Part shown: positions 39,650 to 49,800 of the stretch, one piece after another
Layout: each line of letters opens with the position of its first letter
Position numbering within the stretch: position 1 is the stretch's first letter
From: Bowdeniella nasicola
GTDB lineage: Bacteria; Actinomycetota; Actinomycetes; Actinomycetales; Actinomycetaceae
DNA length: 59,342 nt
Reading direction: 5' to 3'
Assembly: GCA_030537895.1 (NCBI GenBank)
Contig: JAUNVA010000009.1
Coordinates: forward strand, 1-59,342
The notes under the pieces: generated by a model
What the model was told of the DNA's origin: nothing
The model's database searches: none
What the model saw: the letters and a program-made list of their open reading frames with translations, nothing else
Program-made: the position numbers and the translations under genes

Positions 39650-41782
39650 CTAGTCCGCCTCGCGATCGAGGCGGCTTGAGCGAAGCTTGGTGACGACGGA
39701 GGAGGCGAGACCCTTGAGCGAGGTGGCGACGCGCGCGTCCTCGTGACGCTCGCGGAGTTCCAAATAGGTCAGGTGTTCTTCGAAACGTGCGGCGACGTCA
39801 CCGACAAGCTGCTCGATCGTGGCGCCCGCGACGTCGTAGTCGAGAGAGCCCGTCGGTCCATAGACATCAGCTCGGAAGTAGACGTGGCCGAGCGCGCCCA
39901 TGGAGAATGCGTAGCTCGGCATCGGCCGAGCCACCGGGCGGATCCCGTAGACGAAGGCTCCTCCACCCAGGGGGACCGTCAACTCGATCTGCGGGAGTTC
40001 ATAGCGTTCGCTCTCGTCGAGGACGCCCTCGATCTCGAGCGGCAAGCTCTGCACGTCGACCGGGCGCCCATCGGTGCGTTCAGCGAGGAGCTCCGCGAAC
40101 TCATGCAGAGCGGGGATCGCCGTATGGTGCGCAAACTGCGCATAGTCGTCCGCGCTCGGGTAGGTCATGGCATAGCTCAGCTGCTGGGTGAAGGACCGCT
40201 CGATACCTCGAGTGGTGGTGCCCTCGCGGGCCGAGGCGCGCCGGCGCTCATCGCCGAGGGAGCGCCAGAGCCCAACCATCGAGAACACCAAGACGATCGA
40301 GAAGGGCAGGCCGATGATGACGGTCGCCATCTGCAAGGTCGGAATGCCGCCGACCACCAGCATGGCGATGGTGAGCACGCCCGTCGTGACGGCCCAAAAA
40401 ATGCGCGACCAGGCGGGACCGTCGCGGTGCGCGGCGTCAACCTTCGACGTGAAGGTCGACATGACGAGCGCCGAAGAGTCCGCCGACGTGATGTAGAGCA
40501 GCAGGCCAATGATCGACGCGACCAGCGCCACCACCGGCGCCGCGGGGTACTGCTCGAGGAGCTGGTAGAAGGCGCGCTCCGGCGTCGCCATCGCAATCTC
40601 TCCGAAGGCCCGCGCTTGCGGGTTTTGCGGGAGAACGCGCTCGAGTGCGGCATTGCCGAAGATCGAGATCCACAGAGCCACGAAGAGGAAGGGCACGGTG
40701 AGGGTGCCGATCACGAACTGGCGAATCGTGCGTCCGCGCGAGATGCGGGCGAGAAAGAGGCCGACGAATGGCGCCCACGCGACCCACCACGCCCAGAAGA
40801 ACAGCGTCCATGCGCCGAGCCATTCGGTGGCCCCCTCATAGGCGTACGTGTTCATCGACAGCCCCACGAAGCTCGCGGCATATTGGCCGACGTTCATGAC
40901 GAGGCCGTCCATGAGGAAGGCGGTGCGGCCGGTGAGGAGGATGAAGGCGAGCAGGAGGATTGCCAGGCCCACGTTGAACTCGGAGAGCCGCTTAATACCC
41001 TTGTCCACCCCCGAGACCGCCGAGATCGTGGCCACGAGGACCGCCACGGAGATAAGCGCGATCTGCACGGCGTGATTCTCCGGCACCCCGAACAGCAGGG
41101 AGAGTCCATAGTTCAACTGGACGACGCCGATCCCGAGCGAGGTCGCAACCCCGAACACGGTGCCAAGCATGGCCGCGACCTCAACGGCGTGGCCTGCACC
41201 GCCGTGCACGCGCCGCCCAATGATGGGGAAGAGAACGGCCCGGATCGTCAGCGGCATCCCGCGCCGGTAGGCGAAGTAGCCGAAGCACATCCCCATCAGG
41301 GCATACATGGCCCAGCCGGTGATGCCGTAGTGAAAGATCGTAATGACGACGGCGTCGCGCGCGGCCTGCAGACTCTCCCCCGTGCCCGTTGGCGGGCCGT
41401 AGTACTGCATCACCGGTTCGGCGACGGCGAAGAACAGGAGGTCGACGCCAATCCCGGCGGCGAACAGCATCGATGCCCACGAATACCAGGGGTATTGGGG
41501 TCGCGAGTGGTCGGGCCCGAGGCGCACCACGCCGAAGCGTGAGGCGGCGAGCACCACGACGAACACGACAATCGCCGTCGCGAGGGCGATATACCACCAC
41601 CCCAGGTTCGCCGAGATCCAGGTCACGGCGCCCGTAAAGACACCCTCTGCCTGCCCGGGCTTGACGATCGCCCACAGGGCAATCGCGAGGATTCCCCCTC
41701 CGGAAGCCAGGAACACCGGCCAGTTCACCGAGTTGATGACCCGGGTGTGCTTGTGGGGCTGGGGCGCTCTCGAAGTAGTCAC
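39650..41782 (-). CDS. BCCT-family choline transporter (BetT-like) with long C-terminus
   Basis: This 710-residue membrane transporter has a core of about 12 spans in residues 20-525 and a C-terminal cytoplasmic extension of about 185 residues. Family marks are AAGIGVDLLFFAVAEPVMQYY (GVD rather than GIGL, seen in proton-coupled choline carriers) and FFWAWWVAWAPFVGLF with [13 protein letters not shown]. The size and the long tail match BetT, high-affinity choline uptake. It starts at GTG 41782 with AAGGGG in front. It differs from the BCCT at 5827-7557, which looks like a betaine-type, sodium-coupled carrier. No betaine-synthesis gene is nearby in the window. Confidence 0.88.
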   Translation of the reverse strand: MTTSRAPQPHKHTRVINSVNWPVFLASGGGILAIALWAIVKPGQAEGVFTGAVTWISANLGWWYIALATAIVVFVVVLAASRFGVVRLGPDHSRPQYPWYSWASMLFAAGIGVDLLFFAVAEPVMQYYGPPTGTGESLQAARDAVVITIFHYGITGWAMYALMGMCFGYFAYRRGMPLTIRAVLFPIIGRRVHGGAGHAVEVAAMLGTVFGVATSLGIGVVQLNYGLSLLFGVPENHAVQIALISVAVLVATISAVSGVDKGIKRLSEFNVGLAILLLAFILLTGRTAFLMDGLVMNVGQYAASFVGLSMNTYAYEGATEWLGAWTLFFWAWWVAWAPFVGLFLARISRGRTIRQFVIGTLTVPFLFVALWISIFGNAALERVLPQNPQARAFGEIAMATPERAFYQLLEQYPAAPVVALVASIIGLLLYITSADSSALVMSTFTSKVDAAHRDGPAWSRIFWAVTTGVLTIAMLVVGGIPTLQMATVIIGLPFSIVLVFSMVGLWRSLGDERRRASAREGTTTRGIERSFTQQLSYAMTYPSADDYAQFAHHTAIPALHEFAELLAERTDGRPVDVQSLPLEIEGVLDESERYELPQIELTVPLGGGAFVYGIRPVARPMPSYAFSMGALGHVYFRADVYGPTGSLDYDVAGATIEQLVGDVAARFEEHLTYLELRERHEDARVATSLKGLASSVVTKLRSSRLDREAD

Positions 41783-41896
41783 CCCCTTAAGGTAGCGGAG
41801 TCAAGGGTGGGCGCGGCAGAATCGCGTCACCCCTTTCCGGCACCGCGCACCCCGTAGCGTCACCGATCCGCGACAGCCCGGGCACAGGGCGGGAAT

Positions 41897-42628
41897 CTAG
41901 ACGCGCGGCTGCTTGTCGATCAACTCGGCAAGCGGTACCCGTGGGCCCGTAAAGAATGGCGTCTCCTCGCGCACGTGCAGGCGCGCCCGAGTGCCGCGCT
42001 GGTGGCGCATTGCGTCGACTAGGCGCGTGATGTCATCCGACTCAAACGCCAAGATCCACTCGTAGTCGCTGAGCGCGAAAGTCGCGAGGGTCGAGGCGAG
42101 CACGTCGGGGTACTGGCGGCCCGAGCGGCCGTGTTCACGCAGCATTTCGGCGCGCTCGGCGCCCTCCATCACGTACCACTCATAGGACCGCACGAACGGG
42201 TAGACGCAGATGAAGTCGCGCGGTCCAAAGTTGTCGAAGACCGCCGGAATGTGGGCGCGGTTAAACTCGGCCGCGCGATGCGTGCCCACCACCGACCATA
42301 CGGAGGACATGTAGGGCAGCAGCGCGTCACGCACCGCGTGATAGGCGTCCTGCAGTACGCGCACGTCATCGGTGTGCATCCACACCATGATGTCGGCTTC
42401 AGCGCGGAAGCCGGCCACGTCATACCAGCCGCGCACCTCGACCGCGGACGTGGCCTCCTCGAGGGCGGTCACGAGGGCGGCGCGGGCGTCGTCGTCGGCA
42501 GGCAGCGGTGTATCCAGGCCGAATACGGCGTGCATCGCGAACAGGTTGGTGGCGTTCACCTCTTCGGCGTCACGCACCTCGCCGTCGCGCTCGTCGCGCA
42601 CGCCCTTCTTCTTGTTTTGCTTCGTCAT
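41897..42628 (-). CDS. hemQ: Coprohaem decarboxylase (ChdC/HemQ)
   Basis: This 243-residue chlorite-dismutase-fold enzyme oxidatively decarboxylates coprohaem III to haem b, the last step of the coproporphyrin-dependent pathway. Visible marks are CVYPFVRSYEWYVM (with the probable catalytic Tyr in YPF), EMLREHGRSGRQYPDV and YEWILAFESDD with VDAMRHQRGTRAR. ATG 42628 has GGAAAGGA in front. The frame open to 42799 gives a Pro/Arg-rich leader that overlaps the ferrochelatase tail and is rejected. One base separates it from the hemH stop. hemA, hemH and hemQ form one leftward operon. Confidence 0.92.
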   Translation of the reverse strand: MTKQNKKKGVRDERDGEVRDAEEVNATNLFAMHAVFGLDTPLPADDDARAALVTALEEATSAVEVRGWYDVAGFRAEADIMVWMHTDDVRVLQDAYHAVRDALLPYMSSVWSVVGTHRAAEFNRAHIPAVFDNFGPRDFICVYPFVRSYEWYVMEGAERAEMLREHGRSGRQYPDVLASTLATFALSDYEWILAFESDDITRLVDAMRHQRGTRARLHVREETPFFTGPRVPLAELIDKQPRV

Positions 42629-42629
42629 A

Positions 42630-44111
42630 TCAGTCCTTTCCGCACACCGTGGGGCGTGCCGGGGGTCGCGGCGAAACTCCCGTGTTCGGGGTCGCCGGGC
42701 GGGGAGATGTGGTGGCATCGGGGTGAGGCGACGGCGGATGCGCGCCGGGGGCGGCGGGGTCGGGCCCGCGCCCTTCCGTGCCGGAGCTTTCGGGGCCACG
42801 CGCTGTTGCCGTCGGGTGGCCGGTTAGCGCTCGACCCTCGCCGGCGTCGGCGCGCCTTGCGAGCACCCACGCGGGCGGGCCGGACGCCCCGGCCGGACGC
42901 GAGGTGCAGCATTGCGGGCGGCAGACGCTCGGCCACGGCCCGAGATCGCCCTCTTCGGGGTGGGCGGCCTCGCCGCGCTGCTCGGCGGCCCGCTCGAGCG
43001 TCACGTGGACGAGCGACTCGACGAAGCGCGGGTCCACCCCCACGGTGCGGGCGCGCCGGTAGGCGAGGCCGCACTCGGCGGCGGTTTCGGCGGCCTCGAC
43101 GTCGAGGTCGAAGACCACCTCCATGTGGTCATTAATGAACCCGATCGGTGCGGTGACGACGCCGCGCACGCCCTGTCGTGCGAGTGCCGTGAGGTGGTCA
43201 TTCACATCCGGGTCGGTCCACGGCTGCTGCGGCGGACCGGAGCGCGAACAGAACACCAGGTCCCAGGTGACCGGTCGGGCAAAGCGGCGCTCGAGGGTGG
43301 CCGCGATCTGGCGGCAGACGATCTCGTGCTGAGCGACGTAGCTCGCCCGCATCACGTCGCGCCCACACATCGGCGCCGTAGCCGCAGCATGGTACGAACT
43401 GGCCGGCGGGCCCCCGCCGTCCTCGGCACTGCCGGCACTCGGGCCGACGGCGTCGAGCGGCCCGGAGCCGCCCTCCATATCGATCGGGATCGCGTGGGTC
43501 ACGAATACGAGCCGCAGGGCATCCAGCCCACCGTGGGGCGCGAGCTCGTCGGCCAGGTCCGCCAGCGCGTCACACGCGGAGTCCGTCGCGGCGGCCAGGA
43601 AACCCGGCGTCGTGAAATAGGGCCGCACCTTATCGACGACGATGGCGCCGCCCGGGTCTCCCTCGGCGCGCAGTTCCTCGAGCGCGCCAGCCAGGTTCTC
43701 GCGGTATTGACGACACCCGGAGTAGGAGGCGTAGGCGGAGGTCAAAAGGGCGAGGACTCGGCGGGCGCCCGTCCGGCCGAGTTCGTGCAGCGCCTCCTTG
43801 ATGAAGGGGTGCCAGTTCCGGTTGCCGACGACGACGGGCACCGTGCTCCCCTGTTCGTGCAGCGCCGCCCCCAGAGCAGCTCGAAGTTCGGCGACCCGTT
43901 CGTTGATCGGCGAGGCTCCGCCGAAACGTTGATAGTGGCCGGAGACCTCGATCAACCGCTCATCGGGCACCCCGCGTCCGCGGGTGGCATTGCGCATGAA
44001 GGGGAGGACGTCATCCGGCTCGTAGGGGCCGCCGTAGGAGACAAGGAGAACGGCGTCATACGGATCGAGGGGATCGACACCGGCTCGCGGGTTCCGACGA
44101 TCAGTACTCAT
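42630..44111 (-). CDS. hemH: Coproporphyrin ferrochelatase (CpfC/HemH)
   Basis: This 493-residue protein inserts iron into coproporphyrin III. The catalytic core covers about residues 15-390 (LLVSYGGPYEPDDV, ERYxRFGGASPIN-like YQRFGGASPIN, GNRNWHPFI, VFVTHAIP with the catalytic His, PIGFINDHMEVVFDLD). A Cys-rich motif, CRPQCC (about 404-409), is close to where actinobacterial ferrochelatases bind a [2Fe-2S] cluster, but I have not confirmed the full ligand set. Residues from about 410 form a disordered Pro/Ala/Arg/Thr-rich tail of 80 residues, not usual in the family, ending one base before hemQ. ATGA overlap with hemA. Confidence 0.9.
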   Translation of the reverse strand: MSTDRRNPRAGVDPLDPYDAVLLVSYGGPYEPDDVLPFMRNATRGRGVPDERLIEVSGHYQRFGGASPINERVAELRAALGAALHEQGSTVPVVVGNRNWHPFIKEALHELGRTGARRVLALLTSAYASYSGCRQYRENLAGALEELRAEGDPGGAIVVDKVRPYFTTPGFLAAATDSACDALADLADELAPHGGLDALRLVFVTHAIPIDMEGGSGPLDAVGPSAGSAEDGGGPPASSYHAAATAPMCGRDVMRASYVAQHEIVCRQIAATLERRFARPVTWDLVFCSRSGPPQQPWTDPDVNDHLTALARQGVRGVVTAPIGFINDHMEVVFDLDVEAAETAAECGLAYRRARTVGVDPRFVESLVHVTLERAAEQRGEAAHPEEGDLGPWPSVCRPQCCTSRPAGASGPPAWVLARRADAGEGRALTGHPTATARGPESSGTEGRGPDPAAPGAHPPSPHPDATTSPRPATPNTGVSPRPPARPTVCGKD

Positions 44112-45430
44112 GCGATATCTCTCACCTGGGGACTCAAGGGTGGGTCGACCTCGACCGTGATGCCGAGCAGGTGGCGCAATGCGTCGACATATTCCTGACT
44201 TTGGCCCGCGACAGCGGCCTGGTGGGCTCGGGTGGTGGGAACGTGGGCGAGGCGCGCCGCGAGCCGATAAAGGGCGTGTTCGGCGAGGTCCCGCGGCAGG
44301 GTTTCTCCCGCGGGCAGACGCTCGACTTCCTCCTCAACGGCGGAGCGCACCATCTCGCGCAACGCCACGATGGCCGGGTCGAGGCGGCGCTGTTCCAGCT
44401 CGCGTGCGAGGTCGGCAACCCCTTCGCGAACGAGGTCGATGGCACGGGCGACCTGGTCGAAACCGACGTCGGGCACCGCGCGCTGCACGTCGTGCAGGTT
44501 GATGAGCCGGGCGCCGTCGACCTCGCGGATCTCGGTTTCTGCGTCGCGCATGAGGGCGAGGTCCAAGATGACGAGGTCGCGATCGTTACCGGCCGCTCGC
44601 CGTCGCGCCACGACCTCGGCAATGTCGGCAGCGCGCAGCACGGGCGAGCCCAACCCGCGGCAGGACACGGCCAGGTCACACTCGACGAGCGCCTGGTGGA
44701 GCCCGTCTACCGGAACGGCGCGCAGATCGTGCCCGTCCGCAAAGACGCGGGCCCGCGCCGCCGATGTCGAATGGACGGCGATGTTCATGCACCCGCGTTC
44801 GTGTAGGCCCGCGACGGAGGCGCCCGCATAGGATCCCGTCCCGATGAGGACCACGTGGGCGGTGCGCAGCGGTGGCACCAGATCGGCCACGACGTCGAGT
44901 CCGACACCGACGACGGAGCGGCCGGCCGAGGCCAGTCCGGTGAGATGGGCGACCTTCCTGGAGGTGTGCAGCGCGGACTGTACGACCCGATGGATGAGGG
45001 CGGAGGCGGTTTTCTCTTGGCTCGCGACTGTGAGGGCGCGCCGCAACTGGCCCGAAATTTCCCGTTCACCCACGACCATCGAATCGAGGCCGGCAGCTAC
45101 GTCAAACACGTGCCGCACGGCATCGGCGTGGTGGTAGGCGGCGGGTCGCAGCCCCTCCTCGCCGTGATCTGCACCGAGGTGGGTGTCGACAAAATCGCTG
45201 ATCGTCTGCAGGCTCGTGGCATCGTCTTCGTCGAGGACATCCAAGAGGAGTTCCAACCGATTGCAGGTGGAGAGCACAAGCGCGCCGCGCACCGGCAGGT
45301 CGGTGGAGTCCACGCATGCGCGCGCGAGCCCGGGCAGGCGCGGCGTCACACGTTCGACAGCCTCCAGGCCGTGGACGCGGTGATGAATGGAATACAGATG
45401 GAGCCCCACAGTTCCGACATTTAACCACAC
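44108..45430 (-). CDS. hemA: Glutamyl-tRNA reductase
   Basis: This protein of up to 440 residues makes glutamate-1-semialdehyde from glutamyl-tRNA, the entry step of C5 haem synthesis. LSTCNRLELLL carries the catalytic Cys (residue 56), AGLDSMVVGEREISGQL and HTSRKVA are conserved, and VVLIGTGSYAGASVAGL is the NADPH site. The start is uncertain: GTG 45430 is the longest, while GTG 45409 would put the Cys at residue 49, as in most HemA proteins. Neither has a strong ribosome site. The stop overlaps the hemH start (ATGA). It is divergent from hemE, with a repeat-rich gap between. Confidence 0.92.
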   Translation of the reverse strand: MWLNVGTVGLHLYSIHHRVHGLEAVERVTPRLPGLARACVDSTDLPVRGALVLSTCNRLELLLDVLDEDDATSLQTISDFVDTHLGADHGEEGLRPAAYHHADAVRHVFDVAAGLDSMVVGEREISGQLRRALTVASQEKTASALIHRVVQSALHTSRKVAHLTGLASAGRSVVGVGLDVVADLVPPLRTAHVVLIGTGSYAGASVAGLHERGCMNIAVHSTSAARARVFADGHDLRAVPVDGLHQALVECDLAVSCRGLGSPVLRAADIAEVVARRRAAGNDRDLVILDLALMRDAETEIREVDGARLINLHDVQRAVPDVGFDQVARAIDLVREGVADLARELEQRRLDPAIVALREMVRSAVEEEVERLPAGETLPRDLAEHALYRLAARLAHVPTTRAHQAAVAGQSQEYVDALRHLLGITVEVDPPLSPQVRDIA

Positions 45431-45664
45431 ACATAGGGTCCGACAAACCGCAATGGCGCCCTATTTTATTAACAGTGTGTCGAAATACTGGAATGGCATG
45501 TGTCAATAAGTTATGGCGGCTTTTCGTTAATGCCACAACTCCAGTGTTTGTCGACATAGTGTCGATAATTTTTCGGACTCTTACGCACGATTGTGCGGTT
45601 TTTGGCCATGACATCGTGAATGAACTCGCGAGACGAAACCACAAAGATACGGCACAATAGCCGC
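45431..45664. promoter_or_regulatory. AT-rich divergent control region between the two haem operons
   Basis: This 234-base gap is markedly richer in A and T than the genes around it. It carries TGTCGA at 45478-45483, the perfect 8-base palindrome TGTCGACA at 45549-45556, and another TGTCGA at 45560-45565; TGTCGACA recurs at 45691-45698 inside the 5' end of hemE. The hemA side also holds TTGACA (minus strand 45506-45501) with no well-spaced -10. These repeats are candidate operators for a haem- or iron-responsive regulator, which I cannot name. Confidence 0.45.
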
Positions 45665-46813
45665 GTGACTTCTCAGCGTGTTCAGCAAACTGTCGACAAC
45701 CTGGAGGCCGGCAATCACCGGTCAGATCGGGACAATTGTGACCCGAATAGCGAGGCGCCAATTCTGAGCGCTGCCCGCGGCGCCTCCCCCTCACGGATCC
45801 CCGTGTGGTTCATGCGCCAAGCCGGCCGCTCCCTGCCGGAATACCGTCGGGCGCGCGAGGGCATCTCGATGCTCGACGCCTGCCTCACGCCCGACCTCGC
45901 AGCGGAGATTACGTGTCAGCCGGTGCGCCGCCACGACGTCGACGCAGCCGTCTTCTTCTCCGACATCGTGATCCCTATGCGCCTTGCAGGTGTGGGTGTC
46001 GATATCAAGCCCGGCGTTGGGCCCGTGTTCGACGAGGCGGCCAACACCCCGGAACGCATTGCCGCCCTCACCGCACACCGCATCGAGGACACCGAAGCGA
46101 TTGAACGTGCCGTTGGACTGGTTGTTGCGGAACTCGGCGCCGCGACGCCCGTCGTCGGGTTTGCCGGCGCCCCCTTCACCCTGGCCGCCTACCTCGTGGA
46201 GGGCCGCCCCTCGCGCGACCACCTGGCGGCCCGCACCCTCATGCACGCCGAGCCCGCAGCCTGGGACCAGCTCATGACCTGGTGCGCGGAACTGTCCACC
46301 CAATTTCTCCTCACCCAGGTGCGTTCCGGCGCGCGGCTCGTCCAACTGTTTGATTCCTGGGTGGGCTCACTTTCGGAGGCGGACTACCGCGCGCACGTGC
46401 TGCCCTACTCCACGCGCGTACTCGACGCCGTGCGACAGGAGGCACCCGAACTGCCTCGCATCCATTTCGGCACGAACACGGCTCACCTGCTTCCGGCCCT
46501 CGCCGAGGCCCACGCGACCGTGATCGGCGTCGATCACCGCACCCCGCTGAGTGAAGCCACCCGCATCCTGTCGGGGGCCTACCCGCTGCAGGGCAACATC
46601 AATCCCGCACTGCTGGCCGCCGGCCCCGAACTCCTGCACGCCCACGCCCGCGAGGTCGTGGCCGAGGGCGCGAGCGCGCCCGGCCACATTGTGAACCTCG
46701 GCCACGGCGTGCCACCCACCACGGATCCGCAGGTCCTCACCGACCTGGTCTCCTTCCTCCATTCGCTCCCCGTCCCCGCCGCGGGCGCGGCGGGCCAGGG
46801 AGGCGCCCAGTGA
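45665..46813 (+). CDS. hemE: Uroporphyrinogen decarboxylase
   Basis: This 382-residue enzyme decarboxylates uroporphyrinogen III to coproporphyrinogen III. It contains VWFMRQAGRSLPEYR near residue 49, the catalytic Asp in FFSDIVIPMRL, FAGAPFTLAAYLVEG, LFDSWVGSLS, and the C-terminal PLQGNINPALL. GTG 45665 is favoured. The frame can be opened back to 45620, but that part is AT-rich control DNA. The preceding bases CACAATAGCCGC, with no Shine-Dalgarno, suggest a leaderless or weakly led start. The first 35 residues are poorly conserved and may be partly spurious. It overlaps the next gene as GTGA. Confidence 0.9.
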   Translation: MTSQRVQQTVDNLEAGNHRSDRDNCDPNSEAPILSAARGASPSRIPVWFMRQAGRSLPEYRRAREGISMLDACLTPDLAAEITCQPVRRHDVDAAVFFSDIVIPMRLAGVGVDIKPGVGPVFDEAANTPERIAALTAHRIEDTEAIERAVGLVVAELGAATPVVGFAGAPFTLAAYLVEGRPSRDHLAARTLMHAEPAAWDQLMTWCAELSTQFLLTQVRSGARLVQLFDSWVGSLSEADYRAHVLPYSTRVLDAVRQEAPELPRIHFGTNTAHLLPALAEAHATVIGVDHRTPLSEATRILSGAYPLQGNINPALLAAGPELLHAHAREVVAEGASAPGHIVNLGHGVPPTTDPQVLTDLVSFLHSLPVPAAGAAGQGGAQ

Positions 46814-49800
46814 GCCGAGTCGTGGTCATCGGCGCGGGCATCGCAGGCCTCAGCGCCGCGCGCGACCTCGCCCGGATGGGCCACGCACCCCTCGTCCTGG
46901 AGGCGCGCGGCTACCCCGGGGGCCTCATCGCCGGCGCGCCCATCCCCTCAGCGGGCACCCGCGCCGACCTCATCACGGACATCGGCGCGGAGTCCTTTGG
47001 CACACGCGGCGGCGCGGTGGCCGCCCTCGCGGCCGAACTCGGCCTGCACAGCGCCCCGCCCGAGGGGCGCAGCTGGGTCCTGTCCACCGACGGCACCGCC
47101 ATCCGGATCCCCGCAGGAATCCTCGGGATTCCCGGCCTCGTCGCCGATCACGAACCCGACCCGGACCTCGCCGCCGCCCTCGGCGGGCAGGACTCTCCCG
47201 CCTACGCGCGGGCCCTGCAAGATCTCGAGCTCGGGCCCGAGGTTGGTCAGGAGGCTCCCGATCTCGCCTCCTTCGTCGCCGCCCGACTCGGAAGCGCCGT
47301 CGTGGAGGCGCTCGTACGTCCCGTCGCCGGCGGGATCCATTCCGCACCGCCGGAGAGTCTCGCGCTCGACGTCGTCGCCCCGGGACTACGCGCCGCCACC
47401 GCGGAACACGGCTCCCTCCTGCGGGCGGTCACCGCGCTGCGCCACCTTCCCGATCCTCCACCGATCGTCGAACAGGTGGTTGGCGGCATGCACCGCCTCA
47501 CATCGGCCCTCGCCCGTGACATCGAGACGGCGGGCGGGCAAGTGCGAACCGGCGTCGGCGTCGTCGCCCTCGCTCGCACCGACGCCGGCTATACGGTCAC
47601 CACCTGCCCGATGCGAGCCCGTGGTCCCGAGCTGCTCGAGGATGGGCCCCGCGAGAACCTCGCGGCCGACGCCGTCGTCGTCGCCTGCTCCGCGCCACGC
47701 GCCCTCGCACTCCTCGCCCCTCTCGCGGGCGTCGAGCGCTGGTCGATGCCGGAGGGCTCGCCCATCGCTCACCTCACCATGGTGGTGCGCTCCGCCGACC
47801 TCGACTGCGCGCCGCGTGGCTCCGGGATGCTCGTCTCGCCCCCGCAGGCGGGCGCCGAACCGTTCGTCGCGGCGAAAGCGCTCACTCACATGAACGCAAA
47901 ATGGCCGTGGCTCGGTGAGGCCCTGCGCGCCGAGATCGGGGATCACTACCACCTGCTGCGCGTCTCCTATGGCCGCCACGGTGAGCCCTACCCCGAGCCG
48001 ACCGTGGCCGGGGCCGTGCGCGACGTGTCACGGCTTACGGGCGTGGACCTTCGTGAAGACGACGTCGTCGCCTCTCGCCTCATCCGATGGGATGGCACGC
48101 TCGCACCCCCCACACCCGAGCATCGCCGCAACGTCGCGCGCCTGACCGAGGCGCTGCGCGCCCACCCGGGCCTCGCCGTGACCGGCGCCTGGGTGGCCGG
48201 CTCGGGGCTCGCCGCCGTCGTACCCCACGCACGCGCTGTGGCGCGGGAGATCGCGAGCCAGAACAACGCGCACGCCAGACGCGCTACGGCGCCGCGCCCC
48301 GAAGAGGGGGGCGTGGGTACACAGCGGAGCGTCGTGAGGCTCGGGACCCGGGCGTCCGATCTCGCCGTCGCCCAGTCCACCTGGGTGGCCGAACAGCTGC
48401 GCCGGCGTGGCGTCGAGGTTCAGATCGTTCGGATCACGACGTCCGGGGACCGCTCCCGCCGCCCCCTCGCCCTCATGGGTGGGGTCGGGGTGTTCGCCGC
48501 GACGCTACGCACCGCCCTGCTCGAGGGGGAATGCGACCTCGCCGTCCACTCGATGAAGGACCTACCCGTGGCCCCCGTGCCCGGCCTCACGATCGCGGCC
48601 GTCCCACCGCGCGAGGACCCGACCGACTGGCTGGTGCTGGCGCCGGGCCTCACTGAACTGCCGGACGGTGCGAGCGTCGGGACCGGCTCGCCGCGCCGCG
48701 CCGCCCAGCTGCGGGCGGCCTACCCCGGCGTCACGATTGCCGACGTTCGCGGCAATGTTCCGACGCGCGTCACGCGTGCCGCCGAGGGCGACCTCGATGC
48801 CGTCGTGCTCGCCGCCTCCGGCCTGCGCCGCCTGGGCTGGCGGGAAGACGGCACGGTTGCCGACGGTCCACTGCGCCACCTCCTTAACGAACGCGTCGTC
48901 CTCCCACTCCCGCTGCTGCCCGCCGCCGCGCAGGGCGCGCTCGCCGTCGAGTGTCGGGTGGCTGACGCGAGTGGGGACACACTGCTCGCCCGCGCCCTCG
49001 CCGACCTCAACGACGAGCCCAGTGCCGCCGCGGCGGCGGCTGAACGTGCCGTGCTCGCCGAACTCGGCGCGGGGTGTGCCGCACCCGTGGGCACCCGCGC
49101 CACCGTCACCGAGGACGGCGCAATCACCCTCGAGGCCGGGGTGTTTGCCGTCGATGGGGCCGCCGCCGTACGTGCCTCCGGCCGCGCCGAAAACGTGGCA
49201 GACGCCGACGCGCTCGGCCACCGAGTGGCCCGCGACCTCATCGCCCACGGGGCGGGAGAGATCGCGGATATCGGCGCCACCCGCGAGGCCCGTCGCGCGG
49301 ATGGGCTGCCGAGCCTGCCTCCGCTGGCCTCCGGCCCACTGTCGGGCAGGGTCGTGCTGGTACCCCGCGGTGCGACGGACCCGATCACCGAGGCGGTGCG
49401 CCGCGCGGGTGCCGAAGCGGTCGCGCACCCCTTCCTCATCACCCATCCGCTCGACGCGGACGAGGACGCTATCCGCGACCGCCTCACCTCCGGTACCTAC
49501 ACACACGTGGCGCTCACGAGCGCCCGCACCGTGGAAACGCTGCGCGCGCGGGGTTTGATCGACGCGATTCGGGAGGCCGGCTGCACGGTGGTCTCGGTTG
49601 GTCCGGCCACGACCGGGGCCGCGACCGATGCCGGTCTAGACGTCACCCACACGGGCGAACGCGACGCCGAATCATTGGCCACCGACCTCGGCCCCGGCGC
49701 GAATCATCACATCTGGCTGCCCTGCTCGGCACTCGCCGCCCCGACCCTCGCCGATCGGCTGCAGGCCGCGGGCTGGGAGGTGACGCGCGAGGAGCTGTAC

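Noticed and set aside
39743..41542. Rightward 599-codon open frame opposite the choline transporter
   Set aside because: It is an antisense shadow of a clearly coded BCCT gene.
42629..42799. Longer hemQ start at 42799
   Set aside because: The leader is Pro/Arg-rich, overlaps hemH, and has no family match; ATG 42628 carries a clear ribosome site.
45620..45664. hemE start at ATG 45620
   Set aside because: The added 15 residues come from AT-rich control DNA and are not part of the family. GTG 45665 is nearer the expected start.
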